Source: Neodontobutis hainanensis (lineage: Eukaryota; Chordata; Actinopteri; Gobiiformes; Odontobutidae). Taken from it: a DNA stretch of 64,000 bases. Shown here in pieces: positions 48,749-59,534 of this stretch; within the stretch, counting starts at the first letter, position 1, and every line of letters starts with the position of its first letter. The notes below the pieces were generated by a model. The model made no database searches, was not told the origin of the DNA, and saw nothing but the letters and a program-made list of their open reading frames with translations. The position numbers and the translations under genes are program-made. The stretch is from NCBI GenBank assembly GCA_024349245.1, contig JALDNG010000049.1:1663001-1727000 (forward strand), read 5' to 3'.

Positions 48749-50500
48749 ATAACAAGTTACTACTATTTTTGATACTGTTCATTTGCAACTGTTTTGTAGC
48801 TCAGAAAGCAATAAATCTATGTGTAACTTATGTTGCAGAGCGTCTGAGCTCATCCTGCCCTTGGTTCTGACTACTCCTTTTGCCCTGCTATGGTTACTTT
48901 ATGATATCGTTTAGAAGAATGCTAAACCTTTTTTCTGCAGCTCAACACAACAGGAAACGGACAACTTCACATCTGACCAACTCTTTTTTACACCTGGAAT
49001 TTCTGGGCCTTGGTGACACTGGCATTGTTTATTATGAATAACATTGTTTACTATGTAAATTAATATCTTGTTTATGGGTTTTGACATTTGACACAAGATG
49101 TCACGCGGAAGGATCTGCCAAGGCTGAGGCAAGAGAACTCTGGGAAAAGGAGTTCCCCATGGGAAAGTTGAAAACAGTTGGATTGTGTATGTATGTTGTT
49201 TTTTTCTTCGACAGACTGAATAATAAACTGTGAATCACAAATAGGGAAAATGCATACAAATTTAAAAAAAGAAATGGATGAAACAATGCATGCAACAAAT
49301 TAATAAAATTATTCAATGAAAATAAAATTATTACACTTACCTATTATTGCAGTAGTATTTAGCACTTCTTTTTCTGCAAACCTCTGACCTGCTGGGTGAT
49401 GTGTCTGTTTTAACTAAGTCTAAAACTTCAACTGCATTATGTTTAATCAACATTTTACTGCGAGACATCCAACATAAAATGCTATTTATTGTTCAGCTTA
49501 CTTACGGATACAAGAGAACAAAAGAATTTATCTTTATCTACAGGTTTATGCAGCTGCTGCTGAGGCACAGAGCCAAAGTAAACACAGCTTCTTATCAAAG
49601 GTCACAAAGACGGAAAGTAAAACTTCTTAGTGTTGGTGTTGTTAGGTGTCTGGTTCCAAAACTGGCCAAACAGCCTTGATGTTAACACACTGCACCAGAA
49701 CCTGAGAAATACATTTTTATATATTACTCTTTACAGTTTTTGCTGACGTTTAGTCAATGGCATTTTTGCAATCAAAACAACATAACAGACATTATTACAC
49801 AAAATAACTTTTTTATGTACTGCACTGTGATGTCCATATATGTACTGAAGTGTGAATATTGAATCTAATCTATATCGATATCTTTTTTAACTTATTTCCC
49901 TGTTTCTCAGATGTGGCTTTAACACTTTCAATAACGATTTGTAACTGATTACTGACCTTGTTGTATTGTGTATTGTAATAAGAATAAACTATGGACATAG
50001 CAACATGTTTTTGTTAATGATATGACAATAAAAATGTATTAAAAAGCTAAATCAAGGAGTAATCAGATATAAAAGCTAGGGACTTGACCATGAAGGCTGG
50101 AAGTATTGTGTCTTCAACCCCCTCCGTTACTTTTTCTCAGCAGCTTTCAGAGAATGACTATTGGCGTACGGTGGAGATTACGAGCATCACCTAGTGACGT
50201 ACGCAGTGACACTAATCTCATTCAACTCAAGTTAGGGCCCCATGACCAGGCCTCCTGACGACATCGATTCTGAAGACCAGGTTTCTGTGGCCGGTCTCAC
50301 CCTAGAATACTGTAATTTCTCTTTTGTGGTTGGACATGTAATGGTCTGATCCTGTGTCTACTGATGTCTCTGATGTGTCTACCCCTCCCTGCCCTCCTTC
50401 TCCTTCCCTAACTTTTCCTCCTTCTCCACATCTCCATTCCAAATATGCAGCACCTCCTTAGAAACCTCTGGTAACCTTATTATTGCATTGACAGAGGGTC
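48749..50500. other. Intergenic, nothing recognised
   Basis: AT-rich sequence without a supported gene or named repeat. Open frames of 60-95 codons are present on both strands but have no recognisable family features. Confidence 0.45.
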
Positions 50501-50504
50501 AAAT

Positions 50505-50640
50505 AGGTCCCGGGGAGGAACCGGAGTACCCGGAGAGAACCCACAGTAACATGAGGAGGACTAACCCTAACTCTCACAGAAAGACCGGCGCTTGGATTTG
50601 AACTCACAACCTTTTTCTTAACCTCTCTGCCACATGTACC
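50505..50640 (-). repeat. SINE fragment
   Basis: Contains CCGGAGTACCCGGAGAGAACCCACAGTAACATG and a tRNA-like head (GGATTTGAACTCACAACC) in the arrangement seen at 30,640-30,772, more decayed. Confidence 0.5.
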
Positions 50641-50784
50641 CAGTCTATAACTCTACTTATACCAATATGCAGAAGATTATTTGGTTGAGCACCTGCCCCT
50701 TAAAATGTCTGTGCATGTTACTGGCTCTGATGGCCAATAATCACAAAGGTTTGAAAGTGCCAATGCTTCTAACTTTGACGTTTA

Positions 50785-50905
50785 TGTGAATGAATGTGAG
50801 AGTGTCTGTCTGTCACTGTCTCAATGTCAGCCCTGTGACCAACTGGCCACTGCCTCAGGCTCAAAGTTGCTAGGATAGGCTCCAGTTACCATTGATTCTG
50901 GGACC
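50785..50905 (+). repeat. SINE/LINE 3' core fragment
   Basis: Contains CCCTGTGACCAACTGGCCACTGCC and GGATAGGCTCCAGTTACC, diverged versions of a conserved fish repeat core (CCCTGCGA...CTGG and GGATAGGCTCCAGC). Family assignment is from memory. Confidence 0.5.
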
Positions 50906-51594
50906 AAATGAAAAGAAAAAAAATGAACAACATATTCAGTAACTGACAGATTTTACTCCCAGTGCTTCTGTGGAAGGAAACAACACAACCGTTTCAAACG
51001 AAAACAAATAAGGAAACATTATTTTGTTTGTTATGAGTTTGTTATCAGTTTTATCAGTATGTGCCTTACTCCCTTTGCTTCAGTGGAAAAAACAATATTG
51101 CGTCAAAAGAAAACTATTACTATTATTTATAGTGTATATATATAATTCTATAAATATATATATTAATATAGTGTCGGGGGCCGCAGAGCAATACCAGTCC
51201 AGAGACCAGCGCTAGGAAACTGAAGCGATGCTGTCCATCCCATTGACTTGTGGTGTCTTTATCACAATATGAATCTAATAGCGCCGCAAAATAAATGGCT
51301 ATGTTCACACTAAACTTAATTCCTTAGAAAAACAAGTTTCCTCTTACTGTATTTTTTACAGTGCTAAATAGGCTTTCTGAGAAATAGCCTAGAGGCTTTA
51401 CATTTTTTGATTGGTTTGCTTCCTTGTAAACTGTCAAACATCCAAAATACCCCTGGGCTAGTATGAAAAACACTGCAAACTGAAATCCTTCTACCTCAAC
51501 ATAGTAAAAATAGTAACTTAACTTGTAATTGCGAGCTATCCATTACCTATAGTTAAGTTATATTTACTTTAAAAAACTACCACTGATGCATGTC

Positions 51595-51650
51595 TGTAAC
51601 AAAAAGAATTTCCCCTTGGGGATGAATAAAAGTAATTCTGATTACAAGTA
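51595..51650 (+). mobile_element. LINE 3' tail
   Basis: Reads AATTTCCCCTTGGGGATGAATAAAAGTAATTCTGATTA. This is a CCCC/GGGG hairpin followed by an AATAAA-type word and an imperfect TTCTGATT tail, as at 3' ends of common fish LINEs. No coding part precedes it. Confidence 0.5.
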
Positions 51651-51766
51651 CACAAGTAATTTGAGCGGTTGTTTGTGTAACATTTACAACATTTTTGTGT
51701 GTCACACACACATTCATAACTCGTTCAAAAGTAGGAGGGATGTTGTAACAAGAGCTGGAGTTAGAG

Positions 51767-51827
51767 TATTTAAATGCACCTTGTCCTTTCAAACTGCACT
51801 TCTGAAACAGGACGCAACATATCTCTG
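51767..51827 (+). promoter_or_regulatory. TATA-like box and noncoding first exon of the RRM mini-gene
   Basis: TATTTAAA at 51767-51774 precedes by about 25-30 bases a probable start. The exon ends with a donor (ATCTCTG|GTAAGC) at 51827, and the partner acceptor CATTTCTCAG|CCGTC ends at 51935, 28 bases before the ATG. Confidence 0.5.
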
Positions 51828-51963
51828 GTAAGCAACAAGTCTTCTAAACGTATATGTCTATAATCTAGATTATCTTCTATGTGGTGTGTCTTTTACTTTC
51901 TTACTTTTCTATATCATCTAATTTACATTTCTCAGCCGTCATTTTATCACATCGACAGAAAAC

Positions 51964-52549
51964 ATGGTATGGACGAGAACTTACATCAGTCTTCCAAAAA
52001 AGTACATGGCTGATTTTGCTAAAGACTATGAACTGGTAATGTATTTTTTATTTTTTATAAGAAGTAAACTAAGAACTTACTAAATTATACAGCAGTTTAC
52101 AACATTAGTTTAAAGTGTTTCTTTATTTTATATTTTTCAGGAACATGGATTATTTATAAAACTATTGAACTGTCATTTAAATGAAGAAAACATTCAGGCA
52201 TATTTCAGAGAATGGGGAACTGTCACCAGCTTTGAGGTAAAGAATAAAGAAGCACAAACAAACAACAAATTGTTTGAACACGTGTCTGCTAATTATTTGC
52301 TTATTTGTTGAATCTCAGATGAAGAAGAACTCCTCGAATAAAAACGAGGCTGTAGGACATGTGATGTTTTTGAATGAGGATGAAGCGGACCAAGCAGACG
52401 CAAATGGGCCTCACAAAATTGACGAAACTGAAGTGAGAGTAAAAAGAGTTGTTTGTCCTAAGGTGAATTAATACTAATATACTTTAACCACACAAATTAA
52501 AAGGGAGCATTTCTTTGACTGGACATTTGTATACTTTCAGAATAAATAG
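51964..52549 (+). CDS. Small single-RRM-like protein, unnamed
   Basis: Four coding exons: 51964-52035, 52141-52236, 52319-52462 and 52541-52549. They total 321 nt, 106 aa, all introns phase 0 with good GT/AG signals. Residues about 28-101 resemble one RNA recognition motif of the hnRNP A/B and Musashi type. RNP2 is LFIKLL; helix 1 is NEENIQAYFREWG, followed by TVTSFEM; RNP1 is AVGHVMFL; the end is NGPHKIDETEVRVKRVV. The stacking aromatics normal in RNP1 (GFGFV or GYAFV) are absent, so canonical RNA binding may be weakened. The last exon adds only Asn-Lys-stop; retention of intron 3 would end in Val-Asn-stop. Upstream is a TATA box and 5' UTR exon; downstream AATAAA at 52772-52777. I do not recognise an orthologue. 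It could be a lineage-specific offshoot of an hnRNP gene. Confidence 0.75.
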
Positions 52550-52800
52550 ACTTGAAGAGCATTTGTGGCTCAACCTCGGCCAAGACATTCATCTGTGATA
52601 CATACATGAAGATGCTCAAACAAACCTTTAAACCTACATCCAGATGCCTTCTTTGAAAGCTTTTCTTGAATATGTCTGGATTACTGAACCTCCACAGAGA
52701 TTAAATGATTATATATTAAGAGCCTATGAATATGTTTAATGACTGCAATATATTGTATAAATGTTATAAATAATAAAGATATTTTTGTCTGCTATTTTTA
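52550..52800 (+). other. 3' UTR of the RRM mini-gene
   Basis: Ends near 52,795 after AATAAA at 52772-52777 (and an overlapping AAATAATAAA context). Around 52,655-52,710 the text GTCTGGATTACTGAACCTCCACAGAG resembles the terminal motif of Penelope-like elements, so part of this UTR may derive from one. Confidence 0.45.
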
Positions 52801-52841
52801 GTTGTCAATGTGAGTCAGAGATGTAACTAATGAGAACTGGA

Positions 52842-53753
52842 ATGGGCATTTATAGATTTACAGATGGATCTGTGGATTCTACCACTAACAGGGCCGCTTT
52901 TGCAGTACACATTCCTGAGTTTGGCTTGAGTCAAGGTTACAAATTATAGGTCTGCGTTAGCTACAGAGGTTATTGCCATGTTGTGAGCATTAGAATGGCT
53001 ATAGGTAAAATGAGACCTCAGCACTCTCTAATATGCTCTGATTCAGCTGCTGATCCGATGACTTTACAGACAGGATGGGTTCAAGTTGATTGGTTTATGA
53101 AATTTGTACAACACTTTATAGAGCGTACAAAGTAGGTCTGTCTGTGGCATTCTTGTGGGTTCCTGCCTACGTCAGGATTGTTGGTAATGAGGTTGCAAAC
53201 TCAGGTAAAAAAGAGACATTCAGGCAAGAATTTATCAGTGTCAAGACTACTTTAGGGTCCTCTGTGCTCTGTAGTTAAGGAGACCATCAGAAATCAAGTC
53301 AGAGAGAGTGGGACATAAAAGAGAGAAGGAGACATTATTACTGAATTCAAAAGAGTGTTAAAGGCAGAGACACCAGCTGGTGCAAGATTAAGATTAGGCC
53401 ATTGTGGCCTGGCACCTGACCTGGCTTTCATTGGGAAGATAACAAGTGGACTTTGTGCATGTGGCAGGAAAGATGACTCAGTTACACGTCTTAATGGAAT
53501 GTAGTATTTCTAAAAAAAACGGAGTTGTCTTTTTAAAAGAATACTTGAACTTTCAACAATCTCATTAAAGACATTTCTTGGACCATCCGCGCAAAAGAAA
53601 TAAAGTTATTGCGGCAGTAAATGTTCGTTTTTTTGTCACCAACCTCCTTTTGAAGGTGTTAAACCCAAATTGCAGTACCATCAACAACCAATGAAGGGCA
53701 GAAATGCGACAGTGGGCGTCTAGCCTGCCAAAAACGCACTAGAAGAAGAAGCA
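52842..53753 (+). mobile_element. LINE 3' end with RNase H domain (I/Nimb-type)
   Basis: Decayed plus-strand coding pieces show the RNase H motifs FTDGSVD, CSDSAAD and FLWVPAYVRIVGNEVANS. Farther on come LRLGHCGLAPDLAFIGK and GLCACGRKD, the cysteine-containing end of I-clade (including Nimb) LINE ORF2 products. Several frameshifts and stops break it. It ends in an AGAAGAAGAAG tail at about 53,741-53,753. No RT domain is left. Confidence 0.75.
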
Positions 53754-53818
53754 GACGTCAGAAGTGAAGAGCCAATCACATTGCAGAGCGCCAACGTTCC
53801 TCCTGCAGCGTTCAAAAC
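53754..53818 (+). promoter_or_regulatory. cenpx: cenpx promoter / 5' UTR
   Basis: Only about 65 bases separate the LINE tail from the ATG. They contain a CCAAT box (GCCAATCAC near 53,771) and several CpGs (GAGCGCC, AACGTTCC, GCAGCG), enough for a compact TATA-less promoter. Confidence 0.45.
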
Positions 53819-54867
53819 ATGGCGGAGGCAGAAGCTGAAATAGCGTTCAAGAGGGTAACTTGTTGCACTATTATTAGCTTATTCTATGTTATTTGGGAAA
53901 TGTTTCTAGTGTTCATCGTGTATCCCTAATAGACGTGTATTAATAGTGTACCTAATAGTAGTCTATGGTGTAAAGTTATACGTCGTTGCAAATTACAGTG
54001 TAAAGTTATACGTCGTTGCAAATTACTGTGTAAAGTTATACGTCGTTGCAAATTCCAATCTCCCATCGGAATCAAACTATCAATGAGCTTTTCCTTCTGT
54101 ACTAAAGAAATCTTACGATGTAAAAAAAAAGCCTAGACGCTGAGCTGTGATGGGTCTGTTATCATGTTATAAAAAAGCGTAAGGTTTTAGAGTTAGTTCT
54201 CATTATAATGTTGTAGTTTAGGGCTAAAGACACAAATGTTACAAGAAATACCAAACATCCTAAACCTTATCATTTCAGGAAACCGTAAGTAAACTGTTGA
54301 CAAGTTTCTTCAAGGAGGACAAAAGCAGATGTAAGTTGACAGCTTTACAAATATTCATAAGTGGTATGAGATGTAATGGAGTGACATTCTGTCCTACAGT
54401 GAGTGGTGATGCTGTCACTCTCATGGCAGAGATGCTGAAAATATTTGTCCAAGGTAAGAACATTTTATAGTGTTTTCCACAATACAGGATCTTTTTTGCT
54501 GAGTAAAAGCCCTTTGACCTGCAGAGGCTGCTGTAAGGTCACAGAAACAAGCTGAATCTGAGGACTGCGATCAAGTGGACATCGAGCACTTTGAAAAGGT
54601 TCTGCCACAGCTGGTATGTAACAGTGAAGCTTCATTTCTTAGTAGAGCCTACTTTAATTTTAGTTGCCTTTTTTTTGTTTAAATGTATAATTTTGAAAAT
54701 GTGTAATTTAATTGATTCAGTAGGCTTGTTTGCAATTTACCTTATTGGATTAAACTAATACACCAACTGTGTAAGGTTTTGTATTGTTCCGTTTTTTATT
54801 TATAACTAAATGTAATTTTTTATAGTTTTATATGTCTTTTGTCTCCGTTTAGCTCCTGGACTTCTAG
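53819..54867 (+). CDS. cenpx: Centromere protein X (CENP-X / MHF2 / STRA13)
   Basis: Five plus-strand coding exons: 53819-53854, 54279-54330, 54400-54453, 54525-54613 and 54853-54867. Total 246 nt, 81 aa, exactly the human length. The product is a single histone fold. Helix 1 is KRETVSKLLTSFFKEDKSRLSGDAV, helix 2 LMAEMLKIFVQEAAVRSQKQA, and the last helix IEHFEKVLPQLLLDF, whose end QLLLDF is invariant in CENP-X. It pairs with CENP-S (MHF1). The heterotetramer joins CENP-T/W at the kinetochore and also binds FANCM for DNA branch recognition and replication-fork repair (established). Introns have GT/AG borders. The last coding exon is only four codons plus stop. Confidence 0.95.
53969..54056 (+). 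repeat. Three-copy 30-bp tandem repeat in cenpx intron 1
   Basis: TAAAGTTATACGTCGTTGCA begins at 53971, 54001 and 54031, an exact 30-base period. Copies differ by one or two bases at their ends (AATTACAGTG, AATTACTGTG, AATTCCAATC). Confidence 0.95.
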
Positions 54868-55060
54868 CTAGGATGTACCACAAGATGGAGCCACAGAGCC
54901 ACATGCTGCTTCAGACTCATTCCTTTTCTTTTATTGATGTTTTTTTTCTGTTCATATTACATAAAAATTATATATTAGATTAATACATATTTTCTATTGT
55001 TCGAGTGTCTGTTCAACTAAACTTAATGATTTAGAAAAATAAAATAAAACCATAGCACTT
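54868..55060 (+). other. cenpx: cenpx 3' UTR
   Basis: Follows the TAG stop (54865-54867). Overlapping AATAAA words at 55038-55043 and 55043-55048 give a UTR of about 190 bases. Confidence 0.6.
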
Positions 55061-58000
55061 TCCGTTCATGCCTTGGCCAATAATACCCACCTGTGCTCCT
55101 CAGTGCAACAACAGGTGCTTCCAGCATGCTCCATGGCGCCTTTCATCAAAGCCTCCTGGAGCAGTTGGAAGCAATTAGAGTAATAAGGGGAGCAGCCAGT
55201 CCCTTAGATGATGACAAGTGCCAGGAAAAAAGGAGTACCCCCTCCGGCCACTTTGAAGTTCCCTTTTGCTGTCCTCCGATGTTTAGTTGGAGGTGGGGGA
55301 AGGGCAAAGGGGACCTCTGGTACAGAGTGAAAGTTGAAGGGGAGTGTGGTGCATGTGTTAGCCAAACATGTCCACAGACCACACGCATAGATATTCTGTT
55401 TGAAAGGAAACATAACAAAACACATTGGAACATGGTCCAAGAAGAGCAGGGTGTAATTCAGAAGGTAAATAAACAAAGAGGCACATAGTGGAGGTGCTTT
55501 CTCTCCTTTCATCACAGCAGAGGGGGAAATTGAGACTGCAAGGGAGAGGGTAATGTGGGGTTTTCTAACCCAAACGCCTCTGATGGTTTTCCACCAGTGA
55601 TGTATTTAACCAACATGTCTTTACTATGAGTCAGCAGAGCCGTACAACACCTCACACTATTTATGTGGCTGTTATGTGACTCACTGCTTACAAATGATGC
55701 TTACATACAGCTGGATGTAACTTGAGGTGAAGTCAAGAGCCCAGGCTTGCGCAGGACGCCACCTGGAATTTGACCGGGTACATTTTTACTATGACCCACG
55801 TTAGATTTGTAGATCATTTATCATTTTTATGATTCTATTTGTAGAATTAGAGTAATTACTTTGATAAGCAGTCCTAATGATTTGAATACTCAGCAGCTCT
55901 TACCAAATGAAAGTCTGGAAAATTCTTTTCATCAGTATCATTTGTTTTCTACAGCTTAAGAATAAAAAAGTGTGTGAAACTTGCCAAAATGTGGATTGTA
56001 ATTAATTTATAACGATGCAAACTCACTAAAGCTAATGTATTTTGTAGTGGAGGTTGATTTGATCTAAAATATATTTCTTATGCATCTTAGTGGAACAAAT
56101 TACTTTTGAAGGCAGTATTATTAAACATATGAAAGCAGTTAGGACAAGAATGGGGAGGGGCATTGAAAAGGGTAATGAGTTAAAGCTTTTCTTGATCATA
56201 CATTAAAAGGCAGGGAGTGTCGACAGCTAGTTCAGACATTTTGGAGAAGCTACGGAGTGAGAAACTTTTCCCAAGAGACAGACATTGATCTGTCTCCAGC
56301 CTGTTGGACAGCGCTACACAGTGGAGAAGGCCTACATCATTGCAACAATTGGCAAACTATTTTGGTCAGGGTAATTTAAGAACTACAACCTAAAGTAAAT
56401 CCCAATTTATAATCCGTGACTTTCAAGTATAACTTCAGTTGATTGGAAAACCCACCAGCTAAAACTCAAAATATCTGTTCTGGATACACTGTTAAACACT
56501 GATAAAAGTCTGCTCAGCTCTTCTCATCTCTTCAACATTCAGTCACAGTTCTTTTCTTCTTTGGCCCAGAATTTGTTCCCCGTCTCTGAAAAATTATTTC
56601 TCTAAATGCTAGCTACTGAGATGACGTGCACTAATATGAACATGCAGACAAAATTGAAAGCTTGGAAAAGGTTTATGCATTTATATGGCACTGTTGTCAC
56701 TGTGGATTACATTTTTAAGAATTTCTTTTCACTGATCATTATCAACCATAACACATATAATGCTGCATATCTGTTCTAGGATGTTTGCATTGAGATTATG
56801 CCTTGCATGAATGTTTAGCATGAAGGAGGAGCTCTTGTAGGCGTGTCAGACACACAGTAGATGGCTAAGTGTGAGCATTCTACTTACAAAGTTACATACA
56901 TTAGTACGAAACAGCAGTAATCATATTAACAGTAACTTGTGTGGGGACAGAATGCAAATGTTGACTGAGCCCTGGGCCCCTCTGTGATGGACCTGAGGTC
57001 TTTAGGCTAAGCTTTTTTAAGCATCCACAGGGCCCACGCCTAGGATGATTAGAACATACCTGGCAGTTTAAGTCACTTGGGCGCTCTACTGGGATCACTC
57101 CTAACTGGTTGTGGCGCTTGGCAGTTAGTCTGAGGCTGGAGATGGTCTGCTGCTGTGCTCTGTGTATTGACAAGAGCTTTTCTCGCCACAGGGGTCGGAA
57201 AGGATTCTTCCGGAACCAGTGAGGTGGATGACAAGGTCAAAGACCTTGGCATGCAGCTGAAGAGGGAAATAAGGAGCAAAAGAGATGCACAATTAGGCCT
57301 GGAGTTGAGATGTACTACTACTGCTACCTCAGCAACCTCCTGTCACCTCCCTCATCTGTGTGGTGCCCTACATGGTCAGGGCGTAGGCAAAAACAGCAGA
57401 TTAATACCCTTACATAACTGCGTTAAAGTCAACAATTCAATTACAATTGGGTGCACTTCAAAATACAGCAGTTCAGGCAAGGGGACGCCAAAATGAACGC
57501 AGGGTGTGGGGGCACTGAGTCATCTACCAATTTAGCTGCAGAACAAGTCTGGAGGTCAGTGGAGGGTTTCTATTTTTAGGTCTCATTAAAACGATGGTTT
57601 AAAAATACTGCTGTACTGACCCTTAAAGGAGCTGTGAACCTGCTGGTCACCCACTCGGGTAGATGAAAGAATTGATGTTTGTGGATATTTAAAAAGGTAA
57701 TGACCAAAATCTCTTTGTCTGCGGCAGGTGGCACAGTGTGAGCTTGCCCTTTGTTCAGTCTGTTAAAAGGACTTCATTGGACGTATAAAGCCCCAGCAGC
57801 AAGCTAATATTTACTGCACTCATACTGCTTTTTTGAGTGCTAAATTAATTCCTGTTTTTCATGCTCACCTATCCTTTGCTGTATTCATATGCTCCTTAAA
57901 GGATTCTAGGTTTTGGACATTGTTCTTTTGTTGTTATTTGCAGTTAATAACATTGCTATTGACAAAAAAAAATGCATCTGCTTTTGACACATCTAATATC

Positions 58001-58369
58001 CATTTGGAAAATTAGCCACCAATGTTGATTTGTTAATTTCCTTTTTTTATATTGTTGGCATTAAGTTCCGTAACCAGACTATCCTTGACTGTCTTTTCAC
58101 AGTGGTCAGGGGCTCAGGCACTCTAAATCTGCTCTGGAGAGTCAGAGGGAAAGCATTCATAGAGAATTCATGTCTGATTGCAGGAAAGGTCAGGATGTAG
58201 GGGTCAAATGTCAGTGTTCTTTGTTGTTAACCGTTTCCTGTCTGTCCCGTTGTGCAAACCCGAGCAGTGCTGCATTTCATGGCAGGTTCAAATTAGAGAC
58301 GGTGCTTTATTCTGTGGAGCAGCTTAGGTGTTATACTCGGTTATACATAGCCAATACCAGAACGATGTG
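55061..58369. other. Intergenic, nothing recognised
   Basis: No coding exon, RNA gene or named repeat could be supported. Short open frames (for example 55,093-55,488) overlap on opposite strands and lack family features. Confidence 0.45.
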
Positions 58370-58605
58370 AAGGGTTCAAGGTTCAAAGAGTCTTTTTTGT
58401 TCTCCGAGGAGCAATTTGTTTGACAGCAGCAGAAAACACATTCACACCAACAATAAATACAGATACATTAACGCGAGCATTTTAAAACACCAATGGCAAC
58501 AGGATCAAGTGAGCTCTTATATTTATGTCTTGTATCTGCGCCCGGACGGAAGCAGTTTGAACTCACCCTACAGAGGTTGGCTTGGGTCAGACGAAATCTA
58601 AAAAA
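58370..58605 (+). repeat. Dispersed repeat-like segment
   Basis: The words GTTCAAGGTTCAAAGAGTCTTTTTTGTTCTCCGAGGAG and CGCCCGGACGGAAGCAGTTTGAACTCACC have the look of a common fish retroelement 3' region I have seen repeatedly, but I cannot name the family. Confidence 0.35.
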
Positions 58606-59534
58606 AAAATCTGTGCCTTATATAGTTTACTAAGGTCACTAAAACTCGCAAGTGTGAACAATGTTTTGTAGAAGCTTTTTGTTTTTTCAGGGAAAGTGCC
58701 TCAAACCAACAGACAAAATAAATGTAAAAAGTAAGTAAAAACAGATTTAATAAAACATTTTCATAAAAGTGTTGTCTAAAAACTACTCCACAATGACACT
58801 AATGAGGACTAAGAGCAATCTACCTTTGTCTTGCTAACAAGCCTATTAACAAAAATCTGAGCTGCAAATCAGCCATGTTTTAAAATACACAAAACCTTAA
58901 TAAAAGTTCTCCTACAATGGCCATAGTAGTCATTTCCTACCCTGGGTTTAGTTCAGAAAAACTTCCAAAAATTCAATAAGAAAATAAAAGCACGCTACCA
59001 CTAACTTTGGAAAATCATTTACAAAGCCTTCTTTCGGCGGTGTAGACCTAGAGACAAAAACAGCAGGAGCACGTACAATCACAATGAGCGGTAATTTCAA
59101 AAACGCCTCTCCTGAAAAAACAACAGTAAATCTCTGAGTTCTTCAAAGGAGCCGCTAGTGCTTTTACTTTTCTGTGCATAAAACAAAGCTCCAGCATGCT
59201 TTAAAACCACTCAATCGCTCACCCTCACGTCTAACGGCGCACTAAGACAGATACACAATAATGGAACGGCCAAAAAAACAAGAAAGACTCCTTTGATTTT
59301 GACATACAAGATGCAACAGCCATTATATTGTCTGCTGGATAAAGAATCACTCCAGGCTTTCTGTACACACCTTTCTATTTTTCTCCAGAAAGCTTAACTA
59401 AGGACATTTCAAATGGATGCCAGAAATCTAGACTATTTTAAAACTTTACAATGCATATACAAGTAAAAGTAATCATGTAAATTAATAGACTGGTGCGTAG
59501 ACTAAAATGAGTAAATAAACAGTTCAGCTCAGCT
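58606..59534. other. Intergenic, nothing recognised
   Basis: AT-rich unique-looking sequence with scattered CpGs at 59,030-59,270. No gene supported. Confidence 0.4.

Noticed and set aside
53969..54056. CRISPR-like array
   Set aside because: The units are contiguous 30-bp tandem repeats without spacers, in a vertebrate intron.
55093..55515. Overlapping 95- to 131-codon frames on both strands after cenpx
   Set aside because: Mutually overlapping frames without family features; typical of a chance stop-poor stretch.
57155..57496. 113-codon plus-strand frame
   Set aside because: The start is followed by splice-like words but no homology was recognised, and an antisense frame of similar quality overlaps.
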